Below, in pieces: positions 55,262-64,000 of a stretch of DNA of 64,000 bases. The notes beneath the pieces were generated by a model. The model was not told the origin of the DNA. It made no database searches and saw only the letters and a program-made list of their open reading frames with translations. This stretch comes from Pelomonas sp052436255 (GTDB lineage: Bacteria; Pseudomonadota; Gammaproteobacteria; Burkholderiales; Burkholderiaceae_C), in assembly GCA_052436255.1 (NCBI GenBank), contig JBQVNP010000008.1, forward strand, positions 1 to 64,000, read 5' to 3'. Position 1 is the stretch's first letter; the number at the start of each line of letters is the position of its first letter. The position numbers were made by a program, and so were the translations under genes.

Positions 55262-55389
55262 CGCGAACTGCGGGACATTTGCCCGCGCTTTTCGTGGCGG
55301 CCCCTGTGCGTATGCACTACGCTTGCGGCTCTTGACCGACGAGGCTGCTGCTGCTCTGGCTGGCGCCCGTGCCCGGAGTCCTCGCCCCC

Positions 55390-57606
55390 ATGCAAGAAAC
55401 GCCTGCCGCAGACGACGATCTGCTCGAATTGCTCGACGAGCCTGAGCACGCTGATGGCGAGCACCGCCCGCAGGATCGCCCCTGGCGCATCCTGATCGTC
55501 GACGACGACGGCGACGTCCACAAGGCCACCGAGCTGGCCATGCAAGGCCTGACCGTCGAAGGCCAGCCCCTGGTCTTCCTGCACGCCAGTTCGGCCGCAC
55601 AAGCCCGTCAGTTGCTGGCCAGCGAGGAAGACCTCGCCGTCGTATTGCTCGACGTCGTCATGGAGAGTGAAGACGCAGGCCTGCAGCTGGTGCGCCATAT
55701 CCGTGACGAGCTGCGGCTGAACGCCTTGCGCATCGTGCTGCGCACCGGCCAGCCCGGCTATGCCCCCGAGATCGAGACGGTGCAGGCCTATGACATCAAC
55801 GACTACAAGACCAAGTCCGAGCTGACACGCACGCGCCTGTACACCGTGCTCACCGCAGCCGTGCGTTCCTACTGCCAGATCTGCGCGCTGGAGGCCAACC
55901 GCCGCGGCCTGGAGATGATCGTCGAGAGCAGCACCTCGCTATCGCGCATGCGCGGGCTGTCGCGCTTTGCCGAGGGCGTGGTCACCCAGCTGTGCGCCCT
56001 GCTTGGCATCCTGCCCGAGGGCCTGGTCTGCGCCCAGGTCAGCGGCGAGACCGGCGACGAGGTGCGCATCGTTGCGGCCGCGGGCCAGTACAGCGGCCTC
56101 ATCGACCGGCCGCTGGCCCAGGTCAAGATCGCCAACGTGCGCGAGCGCCTGGAACGCTGCCTTCGGGAAGAACGCAACCTCTACGACGATGGCACGGTGC
56201 TGTACTTTGGCATGGGCCAGGGCCGCGCGATGGCTGCGCTGGTCGACGTTGGCCGCGAGCTCGACGAGCTCGACCAGCAACTGCTGCGCGCCTTCTGCTC
56301 CAACATCGCCGTCGGCTTCGAGAACGTCGTGCTCTACAGCCAGCTGCTGGACCAGGCCTACAACGACCCGTTGCTGCGCCTGCCCAATCGCAACCGCTTC
56401 GTCGAGCTGCTCGACAAGAATTTGAAGGACCCGGCCGGTGTCACGCTGGCGCTGATCGACATCGACGACTTCTCCGACATCAACGACGCCTTCGGCCACC
56501 ACTTCGGCGACCAGGTGCTGCAGGCCGTCGTGCACCGCATGAGCGCGATGCTGGGCCTGAACACGGCGATGGCCCGCGTCGGCGCCGACACCTTCGGCGT
56601 GCTGGGTGAGCATGACAAAGTCTGCCCCGCGACTGTCAGTGGCGTCTTTGCCGAGCCCTTCATGGTCGCGGGCGAGCGACTGCAGCTGTCGGCCACCACG
56701 GGCCTGGTGCGCCTGGGCGAATCCGAGGCCGTCGGCTCCGAGTTGCTGCTTGATGCACAGATCGCGCTCAAGCGCGCCAAGCAGCAGCAGCGCGGCTCAT
56801 CTCAGTACTTCTCGGCAGCGATGGGCAGCGACGCGCGCGAGCGCTTCAAGCTGCTCAAGGGCCTGCGTACCGGCTTCGAGGAGAGTCAGCTCTTCGTCGT
56901 CTATCAGCCCCAGGTCGAACTCAGCACCGGCTGCGCCATCGGCGCCGAGGCGCTGCTGCGTTGGAGGACCATCGACGGGCGCTTTATCCCGCCGGACCAG
57001 TTCATCCCGCTGGCCGAGCAGAGTGGCCTCATCATTCCCATCGGCGAATTCGTCATGCGCACGGCCTGTACGCAGCTGCAGAAGATGCAGGCCCTGGGCT
57101 GCGCCGACTTCCGCATGGCCGTCAACGTGTCCATGGCCCAGTTCCGCCACCCCGGCTTCATCGACATGCTGGGCCGTGCGCTGCACGACTGCGTCGTCGA
57201 TGGCCAGAACATCGAGCTCGAGATCACCGAGTCCATGGCCATGGAGGACGCCGACCTCGTGCTGCGCGTGCTGGCCGACATCAAGCGGCTCGGCTTCAGC
57301 GTCGCCATCGACGACTTCGGCACCGGCTTCTCGTCCTTGAGCCAGCTGCGCCAGCTGCAGGTGGACCGCCTCAAGATCGACCGCGCCTTCGTGCAGGAGG
57401 CCCAAGCCTCGTCCGCCGGCGCGACCATCGCCCAGATGGTCATCAACCTGGGCCATGGCCTGGGCCTGACGGTCATCGCCGAGGGCATCGAGACCGAGGA
57501 ACAGCGCCAGTACCTCATCGGTCTGGGCTGCCATGAAGGGCAGGGCTGGCTGTTCGCCCGGCCCATGCCGGCCGATCAGCTTGAAACCTGGATGAGGCAC
57601 CGGTGA
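55390..57606 (+). CDS. REC-GGDEF-EAL protein with degenerate GGDEF
   Basis: 738 residues from ATG (MQETPAADDDLLELLDEP). The N-terminal receiver (ILIVDDDGDVHKATELAMQG, with DVVMESEDAG as phosphorylation site region and NDYKTKSEL) is joined to a DUF3369-type region, as in the PDE family where REC-DUF3369-EAL is common. The GGDEF site reads GADTF, so it is not a cyclase. The EAL domain keeps EALLRW, the Asp pair in AIDDFGTGFSSL and NVSMAQFRHP, so hydrolysis of cyclic di-GMP is predicted. No kinase is adjacent; pfp follows after 45 bases. Confidence 0.92.
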   Translation: MQETPAADDDLLELLDEPEHADGEHRPQDRPWRILIVDDDGDVHKATELAMQGLTVEGQPLVFLHASSAAQARQLLASEEDLAVVLLDVVMESEDAGLQLVRHIRDELRLNALRIVLRTGQPGYAPEIETVQAYDINDYKTKSELTRTRLYTVLTAAVRSYCQICALEANRRGLEMIVESSTSLSRMRGLSRFAEGVVTQLCALLGILPEGLVCAQVSGETGDEVRIVAAAGQYSGLIDRPLAQVKIANVRERLERCLREERNLYDDGTVLYFGMGQGRAMAALVDVGRELDELDQQLLRAFCSNIAVGFENVVLYSQLLDQAYNDPLLRLPNRNRFVELLDKNLKDPAGVTLALIDIDDFSDINDAFGHHFGDQVLQAVVHRMSAMLGLNTAMARVGADTFGVLGEHDKVCPATVSGVFAEPFMVAGERLQLSATTGLVRLGESEAVGSELLLDAQIALKRAKQQQRGSSQYFSAAMGSDARERFKLLKGLRTGFEESQLFVVYQPQVELSTGCAIGAEALLRWRTIDGRFIPPDQFIPLAEQSGLIIPIGEFVMRTACTQLQKMQALGCADFRMAVNVSMAQFRHPGFIDMLGRALHDCVVDGQNIELEITESMAMEDADLVLRVLADIKRLGFSVAIDDFGTGFSSLSQLRQLQVDRLKIDRAFVQEAQASSAGATIAQMVINLGHGLGLTVIAEGIETEEQRQYLIGLGCHEGQGWLFARPMPADQLETWMRHR

Positions 57607-57651
57607 GCCCCTAAACTCCGCGCCGTCGATTGACGACAGCCAGGAGCGTCC

Positions 57652-58869
57652 ATGAGTCTCGCCAAGATCCTCGTCGCCCAGGGCGGCGGCCCCACCGCCG
57701 TCATCAACCAGAGCCTGGTCGGCGTCGTGCTCGAAGCGCGTCGGCAGGCCGGCGTCGGCAAGGTCTACGGCGCGCGCCATGGTGTGCTCGGCATCGTCAA
57801 CGAGGACTTCGTCGACCTGACGCAGGAGACCAGCCACAACCTGGAGCTGGTGGCCAACACGCCGTCGTCGGCGTTGGGGTCGACGCGCGACAAGCCCGAT
57901 GCCGCCTACTGCCACGAGATTTTTGAGGTGCTGCAGGCGCATGGCATCACGCATTTCTTCTACATCGGGGGCAACGACTCGTCGGACACCGTGCGTATCG
58001 TGTCGGAAGAGGCGCAGGGGGCCGGCTACCCGCTGCGCTGCATCCACATTCCCAAGACCATCGACAACGACCTGGTCGGCAACGACCACACGCCCGGCTA
58101 CGCCTCCGCCGCGCGCTTCGTCGCCCAGGCCTTTGCCGGCGCCAACCTCGACAACGCCTCCCTGCCGGGCATCTACGTCGGCGTCGTCATGGGCCGCCAT
58201 GCCGGCTTCCTGACGGCGGCGGCGGCACTCGGCAAGAAGTTCGACGACGATGGCCCGCATCTCATCTACCTGCCGGAACGCGCTTTCGACAACGAGCAAT
58301 TCCTGCGCGACGTCAAGGCCACCCACGAGCGCTATGGCCGCTGCGTCATTGCCGTCAGCGAGGGCATCCACGACGCGAGCGGCACGCCGATGCTGTCCAA
58401 GCTGGCGGGCGACCTGGAGCGCGACGCGCATGGCAATGCGCAGCTCAGCGGCACCGGCGCGCTGGCCGACCTGCTGTGCGAGGAGATCAAGGGCAAGCTC
58501 GGCATCAAGCGCGTGCGCGGCGACACCTTCGGCTATCTGCAGCGCAGCTTCCTCGGCTGCGTGAGCGACGTGGACCAGCGCGAGGCTAGGGAGGTCGGCG
58601 AGAAGGCCGTTCAATACGCCTTCCACGGCGACCGCGACGGCTCGGTGGCCATCAAGCGTGTCGGCTACTACTCGGTCGACTACGCGCTGCTGCCGCTCAC
58701 CGACGTGGCCGGCAAGACGCGCACGATGGAGGACCACTTCATCACCGACAGCGGCACCGACGTGACCGACGCCTTCCGCCTCTACCTGCGCCCGCTGCTG
58801 GGCTCGGGCATGCCGGATGCGTTCAGGTTGAGGCCGAACCCGGTGGCCAAGGTGTTGAACAAGGGCTGA
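57652..58869 (+). CDS. pfp: Pyrophosphate-dependent phosphofructokinase
   Basis: 405 residues, the PPi-PFK size. It uses PPi to phosphorylate fructose-6-phosphate reversibly. The GGND (FFYIGGNDSSDTVRIV) and PKTIDNDLVGND motifs have the Asp and Lys typical of PPi-type enzymes, instead of GGDGS and PGTIDND of ATP-type ones. MGRHAGFLTAAAAL is the sugar-phosphate motif. GGAG lies 6-7 bases before the ATG. Converges with the J-protein gene 7 bases downstream. The four glycolytic/anaplerotic genes of the window are unlinked. Confidence 0.97.
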   Translation: MSLAKILVAQGGGPTAVINQSLVGVVLEARRQAGVGKVYGARHGVLGIVNEDFVDLTQETSHNLELVANTPSSALGSTRDKPDAAYCHEIFEVLQAHGITHFFYIGGNDSSDTVRIVSEEAQGAGYPLRCIHIPKTIDNDLVGNDHTPGYASAARFVAQAFAGANLDNASLPGIYVGVVMGRHAGFLTAAAALGKKFDDDGPHLIYLPERAFDNEQFLRDVKATHERYGRCVIAVSEGIHDASGTPMLSKLAGDLERDAHGNAQLSGTGALADLLCEEIKGKLGIKRVRGDTFGYLQRSFLGCVSDVDQREAREVGEKAVQYAFHGDRDGSVAIKRVGYYSVDYALLPLTDVAGKTRTMEDHFITDSGTDVTDAFRLYLRPLLGSGMPDAFRLRPNPVAKVLNKG

Positions 58870-58876
58870 GCGCCGC

Positions 58877-60484
58877 TCAGCGGGGGGCGATGGCCTGCAT
58901 CAGGCGCAGGCACCATGCGTCTGCCTTGAACTGTAGCCAGCCCACCGCCAGGATGCTCAGCACCCAGACGAGGAAGATGCGCGTCCCGTCCACCTCGCCG
59001 CGGGCAAATACTGCCCAGGCGACGCACGCGGCGACCGGCATCAGCGCGGTGGTAAAGCCCCAGCGATCCATGAGCGTCAGGCTGTTCAGCATCGGCCGCA
59101 GCAACCAGCGCAGGGGGTTGGCGGCCGGCAGCGGCAGCCGCGCTTCATGCACTGCCCCAGCGGCCAGCATCCAGGCCGCGCCGATCAGCAGGCAGCTCCA
59201 CATCGGCAGCCACGTGCCCAGTGCCGCCACGGCCAGCCAGCCGATCAACGGCGCTAGGCCGCCCGTCACCCACGCATGTTCAGCGTTGTCGGGCCAGGCC
59301 AGCAGCAGGCCGGCCACCGCGAAGCCCGCCGCAGCGTAGCCGTAGGCCCAGGGCGGCAGCAGCGACAGCGCCCCGCTACCGGGGCTGGCATCTGGCGCTG
59401 CGGCTAGGTAGCACAGCCAGGCCGCAAACAGCAGCCAGACCAACGCGAGGGCGGGCTGGTGCTGGCCGTGGCGGCGCCACCGGGCCAGTGCAGGAAGTAG
59501 GGCCGCCGGGATCAACATCAGCGTGCCGGCGAACCCGCCAAACAACATGATGGCGCCCGTGGACAGGAGCCAAGTCAGCCCGTAGCCGATGCCGATGAAG
59601 GCGTCGTTGACCGTCTGGACGGCCACCACCATGCAGGCGAGCGTGGCAAGGCCGACGCGAAGCCAGGCGCCATGCATAGCGGCCTCCTTCAGCCCCTGCT
59701 GCGCGTCGGCGTCCAGGCCGATGCGGCGCAGCCGCTCGTCGCCCAGCTCTTTGTGGCCGTGCGCGAGCGAGGGCTGCAGCAGCAAGCCGATCAATTGCCG
59801 GAGCCACCAAGTGCCGCCTTGCCTGCGCAACGCGTCAAGCCCCAGCAGCGGCGCGGCCAGCGCCTGTAGGGCCGGCTCCAGCACGAGCGGCCGCACGCGC
59901 GCGTCGAGCGTCTCGTGCAAGGCCTCCGCAAGCGGCGTGCCGAGCTGGCGCTCGGTGCGGAAGTCGTCCAGCCAGCCGAAGTGGCTGTTGAGCGCTTTCA
60001 GAAAATCGTCCGGCAGCGCCGGCGTGCCCAGCGCCCATTGCGCGAACGCTGCCGAGAACTCGACGTGGCGGCTGAGGGGCTGCTGGCCCAGCTCGCGCTG
60101 CACCGCCGACCATTGGTGCAGCAGGGCGGCCTCGCCTGTGTGGCGCCAGCGCTGCGTCAGCTCGTCGATGAGGTGCTGGGGCTGGACGACATGCTCCGGC
60201 AGGGGCAGCGGTTCGATCGCCACGACCGGCGCGGCCGCCGGTTCGACCTTCGGTTCGGACAACAGCGGCGCTGCGACCGCCTCCTCGCTAACCTGGCTTG
60301 CCGCCTCCTGCTGCTGCCACTTCAGCCACTGCTGCACCCGCTCGTAGGCCCCACGCAGCGCCTGATAGGCCTCGGCATCGTCGTCAGGCCGTGTGACGCG
60401 CAGCTTCAGCGCATAGGCCTTCTTGATCGCCGCCAGCTCGGTCGTCGGCGCCAGCCCCAGCAGGGCCCAGTCTTGTTCCCACAT
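58877..60484 (-). CDS. Membrane J-domain-like protein, partner of the Hsp70 homolog
   Basis: 535 residues. A short N-terminal J-like domain (MWEQDWALLGLAPTTELAAI, KKAYALKLRVTRPDDDAEAY) has RPD in place of the HPD triad. A Gln/Glu-rich linker and a helical middle (to about 290) follow, and then seven or more hydrophobic helices (LAWPDNAEHAW lies between two). It is 5 bases after the HscC-like gene, so translationally coupled to it. E. coli hscC likewise neighbours membrane J-like genes (djlB/djlC). The Arg-for-His change suggests the coupling to Hsp70 may be altered; function is not known. Confidence 0.85.
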   Translation of the reverse strand: MWEQDWALLGLAPTTELAAIKKAYALKLRVTRPDDDAEAYQALRGAYERVQQWLKWQQQEAASQVSEEAVAAPLLSEPKVEPAAAPVVAIEPLPLPEHVVQPQHLIDELTQRWRHTGEAALLHQWSAVQRELGQQPLSRHVEFSAAFAQWALGTPALPDDFLKALNSHFGWLDDFRTERQLGTPLAEALHETLDARVRPLVLEPALQALAAPLLGLDALRRQGGTWWLRQLIGLLLQPSLAHGHKELGDERLRRIGLDADAQQGLKEAAMHGAWLRVGLATLACMVVAVQTVNDAFIGIGYGLTWLLSTGAIMLFGGFAGTLMLIPAALLPALARWRRHGQHQPALALVWLLFAAWLCYLAAAPDASPGSGALSLLPPWAYGYAAAGFAVAGLLLAWPDNAEHAWVTGGLAPLIGWLAVAALGTWLPMWSCLLIGAAWMLAAGAVHEARLPLPAANPLRWLLRPMLNSLTLMDRWGFTTALMPVAACVAWAVFARGEVDGTRIFLVWVLSILAVGWLQFKADAWCLRLMQAIAPR

Positions 60485-60489
60485 GGCGG

Positions 60490-62202
60490 TCAGAACTTGA
60501 AGCTGTTGTCGATGCTGTCCAGCTGTTCCTTGAACTGCTGGCGCGCGCTGCGGATGGCGCGGGGGTCCTGGCTCTGCATGGCGGCCTCGAATGCGCTGAG
60601 CCAGTCCTGCAGCATTGCGCGGTCATTGCCCAGGCGGTCCTCGAACAGGCGCTTGGCGCGCTCGATCTGGTAGCGGTTGTCCTGGTCCTCGCGCGGGTGG
60701 CGCTTGAGCGTCTGCAGCCGCTCGCGCGTGGCGGCGATCTCGTTGGCGCTCAGGCGCGCGCCCTGGCTCTCGATCAGCAGCTCGTGGCGCTTGCCGCCCG
60801 GCAGCTCGTGGGCCTCGACTTCCAGCAGGCCGTTGGCGTCGTAGGTGAAGCGCACCTCTACGCCGGCTTCACCCGCCGGCGCCGGGGCGGTCGGGATCTC
60901 CAGCTTGCCCAGCGACAGGTTCTCCGAGCCCACCGGCGATTCGCCCTGGCGCACGTCCACGAGGATGAGTTTTTGCTGGTCGGCCAGCGTGTGATAGCGC
61001 TCCACGCGCGACACCGGCACCGGCGTGTTGCGCTCGATGATGGGCGAGAAGCGGTCGTTGACCAAGCGGTCGCCGACCGTGCTGGCCGCGACGATGCCCA
61101 GCGAATAGGGCATGACGTCGGTCAGCACGACATCGTCCAGCGCCGCGTCGCGCGCCTTCAGGCCGGCCTGCACGGCCGCACCCATCACGATGGCGAGGTC
61201 GGGGTCCAGCTTGCGCAGCGGCAGGCGCTGGAACAGGCGCGTGACGAGCTTTTGCACCATGGGCATGCGCGTTGCGCCGCCGACGAGGATGACCTCGGCC
61301 AGGCCGGCGGTGTCGAGCTGGGCGTCGGCCAGCGCGCGCTCGATGGGGCGACGCAGGCGCTGCAGCAACTCTTGCGACGCGGCCTCGAAGTCGGCGCGGC
61401 TCAGCGTGGCGGCCAGCGTGCGTTCGCGCCAGACGGTGGTGATCTCCACGCTGTCGCGCTCGCCGAGGTCGCGCTTGGCCTGCTCGGCCAGGCGCCACCA
61501 GGTCTCGCCCTCGAACCAGGCCTGGCGCTCTTCGGCGGTCAGGGTGTCGCAATGCTTGGCGAACAGCTGCGCGATGGCGCGGCTGAAATCCTCGCCACCC
61601 AGCCGCGTGTCACCGGCGCTGGCGCGCACCTCGACGACGCCGTCGAAATATTCCAGCACCGACACATCAAACGTGCCGCCGCCCAGGTCGAAGACGAGGA
61701 AGCTGCTGTGCTCGGGCCGCTCCTGCAGGCCATAGGCCAGGCCGGCGGCGGTGGGTTCGTTGAGCAGGCGCTCGACCTTGAGCCCGGCGATCTCGCCGGC
61801 CGTGCGCGTGGCGCGGCGCTGGGCCTCGTTGAAGTAGGCCGGTACGGTGATGACGGCCTCGGTGACCGGCTCGCCGAGGAAGGCCTCGGCGTCGGCCTTG
61901 ATCGTCTGCAGCACCAGCGCCGACAGCTCCTCGGCGCGCATCTCCTTCACATGCGGGCCGGTGCGCAGGGTGATGCGCTTGTCGCTGCCCATCCAGCGCT
62001 TGAAGGCCAGCGCGGTGGACTCGGCATGCAGGCCGGCGCGCTCGCGGGCAGCCAGGCCCACCAGCGTGTGGCCTTGCTCGTCCAGCGCGACGGCAGACGG
62101 TGTCAGACAGTCCCCGTGGGCATTGGGGATCAGCACCGGCGCGCCGTCGCGAAACACGGCCGCCGCGCTGTGCGTGGTGCCCAGGTCGATGCCCAGGATC
62201 AT
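60490..62202 (-). CDS. hscC: Hsp70-family chaperone HscC-like
   Basis: 570 residues from ATG (MILGIDLGTTHSAAAVF) with GGGAGG 9 bases upstream. It is shorter than DnaK (about 640), as in HscC: the C-terminal lid is reduced. ATPase motifs are complete: GIDLGTTHSA, VITVPAYFNEAQRRATR, NEPTAAGLAYG, VFDLGGGTFDVSV and VILVGGATRMP. The substrate domain starts near residue 385. It is followed by the J-like membrane gene in one operon. HscC in E. coli is linked to envelope and stress phenotypes. Confidence 0.95.
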   Translation of the reverse strand: MILGIDLGTTHSAAAVFRDGAPVLIPNAHGDCLTPSAVALDEQGHTLVGLAARERAGLHAESTALAFKRWMGSDKRITLRTGPHVKEMRAEELSALVLQTIKADAEAFLGEPVTEAVITVPAYFNEAQRRATRTAGEIAGLKVERLLNEPTAAGLAYGLQERPEHSSFLVFDLGGGTFDVSVLEYFDGVVEVRASAGDTRLGGEDFSRAIAQLFAKHCDTLTAEERQAWFEGETWWRLAEQAKRDLGERDSVEITTVWRERTLAATLSRADFEAASQELLQRLRRPIERALADAQLDTAGLAEVILVGGATRMPMVQKLVTRLFQRLPLRKLDPDLAIVMGAAVQAGLKARDAALDDVVLTDVMPYSLGIVAASTVGDRLVNDRFSPIIERNTPVPVSRVERYHTLADQQKLILVDVRQGESPVGSENLSLGKLEIPTAPAPAGEAGVEVRFTYDANGLLEVEAHELPGGKRHELLIESQGARLSANEIAATRERLQTLKRHPREDQDNRYQIERAKRLFEDRLGNDRAMLQDWLSAFEAAMQSQDPRAIRSARQQFKEQLDSIDNSFKF

Positions 62203-62254
62203 TGGATAAGCCTCCCGTGAAGACGGGGCGCAGCTTAGCCGGTCCGGGTGCTGC

Positions 62255-62728
62255 TCACGGCTTGGGCTTGACCAGCTTGGGATGCCACTCATTGACCGCC
62301 AGCAGCGCCGCCGATCCGAAGTGGCGGTGCAGCTCGGCCACCATCTCGCCGTTGACGATGACGGGGTCGGTGTCCACGGCCTTGCGTGCGGCCTCCATGT
62401 CGGCGGTCGCGAGGATGAACAGGCCGCGCAGGCCGTCCTTGCCGTCCAGCGGGCCCGCGTACACCAGCAGGCCCTCCTTGGCCAGGCGGTTCATATTGGC
62501 GAAATGGCCCTTGAACATCTCGTCGCGCGCCGGGCCGGCGGCCATGGGCTTGGGGCCGGTCTTGAGCAGCACGAAGGTGTAGGGCCGCAGGCCCTGATCG
62601 TTGGCGCCCCAGGCCTGGGCCTTGGCGGCGTCGTAGGTGGCGGGGGGCTCCTGGGCCTGCGTGGACAAGGCGCAGCACAGGGCGAGGGCGGTGGTGGCGA
62701 GATGCTTGGCGGAACCGATGGTTTTCAT
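62255..62728 (-). CDS. Exported YciI-like domain protein
   Basis: 157 residues from ATG (MKTIGSAKHLATTALAL). The signal peptide probably ends at STQA-QEP. The mature domain has YTFVLLKTGPKP, HFANMNRLAKEGLLVYAGPL and DGLRGLFILATADMEAARKAV, the fold of YCII-related proteins, here in a secreted form. Usually these are small cytosolic proteins of uncertain function, with a His-Asp pair. It lies 52 bases upstream of the HscC-like gene on the same strand. Confidence 0.85.
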   Translation of the reverse strand: MKTIGSAKHLATTALALCCALSTQAQEPPATYDAAKAQAWGANDQGLRPYTFVLLKTGPKPMAAGPARDEMFKGHFANMNRLAKEGLLVYAGPLDGKDGLRGLFILATADMEAARKAVDTDPVIVNGEMVAELHRHFGSAALLAVNEWHPKLVKPKP

Positions 62729-62991
62729 GGTGATGGCGGCATGGGCGGCTGGATGGCGAGCATTGAACCGCGCCCCTGCTTCCCGGTGACCGCGATGAAA
62801 CCCGCCCCCACGGCTGGCCGCACCTGTCCACGGCGCTGCACTGCGGCCATGGGCGCAAGGCCATCGCCGGATAGGGTTGCGCCTTCGGCGTCACGGTCCA
62901 GGTCGCCATGGTGGCCGACGGCACGGAGCATGAGGCTCTGCGTGTTGGCGCTGCCCGACGCCAGCGGGCAGTGGCCGTGGCGTTTGGGGGC
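62729..62991. other. Intergenic region without a convincing gene
   Basis: A 263-base gap between the YciI-like gene and the HD-GYP-like gene. Short frames exist on both strands (such as one reading MLRAVGHHGDLDRDAEGATL on the minus strand from 62931) but none has a good start context or a recognisable family. A peptide such as VAMVADGTEHEAL on the plus strand could be a decayed gene remnant. No promoter or terminator was identified. Confidence 0.5.
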
Positions 62992-64000
62992 TCAGTCCGG
63001 CACGGCCTGGATGAGCTTTTCGAGGCCGACCCGCACCTTCAACCCGGCCGGCGGCACCACGGCCGCGATGCCGAACTCCGGCCTGGCGGTGTCACGCCGT
63101 GCGGGCTCGAGCCGCAGGTTGCCTGCTCGGTCCGTCAACACGGCCACCAGCGGTGTGCTCGCGCTCTCGCCGCGACGCATCACCATGCCCACCTCGCCCG
63201 ACTTCAGGCGCACCGTGCAGCCCGGCGGGTAGAGGCCGAATTCCTTGATGAGGGCTGCAGTCAGGGCGTCGCCCTTGGCGCATTGGTATTGCAGCCGCGC
63301 CGCGGCGTCGGCCAGCATGGGCGGGCGCTTCAGGCGCGGGCTGAGCTTGGCAGTGAAGCAGTCGGCGCTGTGCACCAGCTGCGCCACCTCGTTGACCGTT
63401 GCCGGACGGCGTGGGTAGCCGCTGCCGTCATGCTCCTCATGATGCTGGCGCACGGCCTCCAGCCAGTCGGCGTCGGACACCCCGGCCATCTCCAGCATGG
63501 CTGCGCTGCGCTCGGGGTGGGACTGGATCTCGGCGCGCTGCATCGGCGTGACCGGCGACACCTGCGTCACCAGCTTGTTCTGCAGCTCCGCCATCGAGAT
63601 GTTCATCGTCAGCGCCGTGCGCAGCACGCATTGCCTCTGCAAGACAGACCAGCCGAGCCGGGTGGCCGCCAGGCAGGCCGCGGTGGCTGTGTGCACCGCA
63701 TGGCGGCCGGCATACGAGATCGGGCCGCCGTCAACGGCCTCGGTGCGTACCGCCTGCAGGATGGCCAGGTCGGGATCGCGCTCGATCAGGGCCAGCAGCG
63801 GGCGGCAGGCATGGTCCAGCGACTGCGTGAAATCGCTCGACGGGCTGGCGCGCAACAACCGACCCACTTCGCCCATGCTTTCGTCCCAGTACGCCGGCAA
63901 CTGGTCGCGCCGCGCCTTGGCGATCTTGCGCGCCGGGTCGTCGAGTTCTCGGACGTCCACCGTCGCTTCCCGCTCGATGAGCTTGTCGAGCTGCTCCACG
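62992..64000 (-). CDS. HD-GYP-like domain protein (5' end outside the window)
   Basis: At least 335 residues, open to the window edge. The C-terminal HD-GYP-type region has the second half of the hallmark, HHEEHDGSGYPRR, followed by VAQLVHSADCFTAKLSPR. The first motif is lost: where HDIGK-type residues are expected the sequence reads LRTALTMNISM, and the upstream His is in AGRHAVHTATA. Metal binding and phosphodiesterase activity are therefore doubtful; it may be a cyclic-di-GMP receptor. The last 100 residues (GCTVRLKSGEVGMVMRRGES) are typical of the C-terminal extension in this family. Confidence 0.82.
   Translation of the reverse strand, partial: VEQLDKLIEREATVDVRELDDPARKIAKARRDQLPAYWDESMGEVGRLLRASPSSDFTQSLDHACRPLLALIERDPDLAILQAVRTEAVDGGPISYAGRHAVHTATAACLAATRLGWSVLQRQCVLRTALTMNISMAELQNKLVTQVSPVTPMQRAEIQSHPERSAAMLEMAGVSDADWLEAVRQHHEEHDGSGYPRRPATVNEVAQLVHSADCFTAKLSPRLKRPPMLADAAARLQYQCAKGDALTAALIKEFGLYPPGCTVRLKSGEVGMVMRRGESASTPLVAVLTDRAGNLRLEPARRDTARPEFGIAAVVPPAGLKVRVGLEKLIQAVPD

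Noticed and set aside
62725..62931. 68-codon minus-strand frame upstream of the YciI-like gene
   Set aside because: It overlaps the YciI start, has no clear ribosome-binding site and no recognisable family; kept only as part of the unassigned gap.

Overview
The window is very GC-rich chromosomal DNA, almost completely filled with genes. Gene content and order point to a betaproteobacterium of the order Burkholderiales, probably in the Roseateles/Rubrivivax/Leptothrix area. The pointers are yajC-secD-secF, LysM-dprA-smg divergent from def-fmt-htpX, paired cphA and cphA' genes with an ABC exporter and a DUF1854 gene, a pyrophosphate-type phosphofructokinase, and ahcY behind an S-adenosylhomocysteine (SAH) riboswitch. 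The genus is inferred from general knowledge; no search was run. No phage, IS element, CRISPR array, rRNA or tRNA was seen.

Layout. 1-110: start of a secreted protein that runs into a 34-base G tract at the window edge. 246-7148: signalling block with a large hybrid kinase, a LuxR-type regulator and a REC-kinase on the minus strand, and a divergent REC protein and a frameshifted RsbRD-type kinase. 7165-8172: diguanylate cyclase. 8253-11486: methionine-cycle operon (SAH riboswitch, ahcY, tlyA-like, metF). 11556-15433: aldo/keto reductase, YcaQ-like protein, membrane GGDEF sensor. 15591-21475: yajC, secD, secF and a DUF1631 gene. 21494-26882: LysM-dprA-smg divergent from def-fmt-htpX; fmt carries an in-frame insertion of repeat-like DNA. 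26919-29249: lipoprotein, DUF2807 protein, AzlC/AzlD exporter. 29317-38909: pgk, GGDEF protein, maeB, EamA exporter with a divergent XRE-cupin regulator, GNAT, pyk, and a MerR regulator with a CDF-type transporter. 39007-44052: solute-binding protein, ECF sigma factor, unknown secreted protein, membrane Ser/Thr kinase. 44056-51631: cyanophycin locus. 51774-52915: bfr, bfd, cold-shock gene. 53000-64000: YgiQ radical SAM, REC-GGDEF-EAL protein, pfp, Hsp70/J-protein pair, YciI-like protein, and a truncated HD-GYP-like protein.

How the parts work together. Central carbon enzymes (pgk, pyk, maeB, pfp) are scattered singly among regulators. The methionine-cycle operon is preceded by an RNA sensor for the substrate of its first enzyme. 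Cyclic-di-GMP signalling is well represented: three predicted cyclases, one predicted phosphodiesterase and one degenerate HD-GYP. Storage is represented by two cyanophycin-synthetase-type genes facing an exporter/DUF1854 pair. Most start codons given here were moved inward from the longest open frame, using family N-termini, Shine-Dalgarno spacing or overlap with the neighbour.
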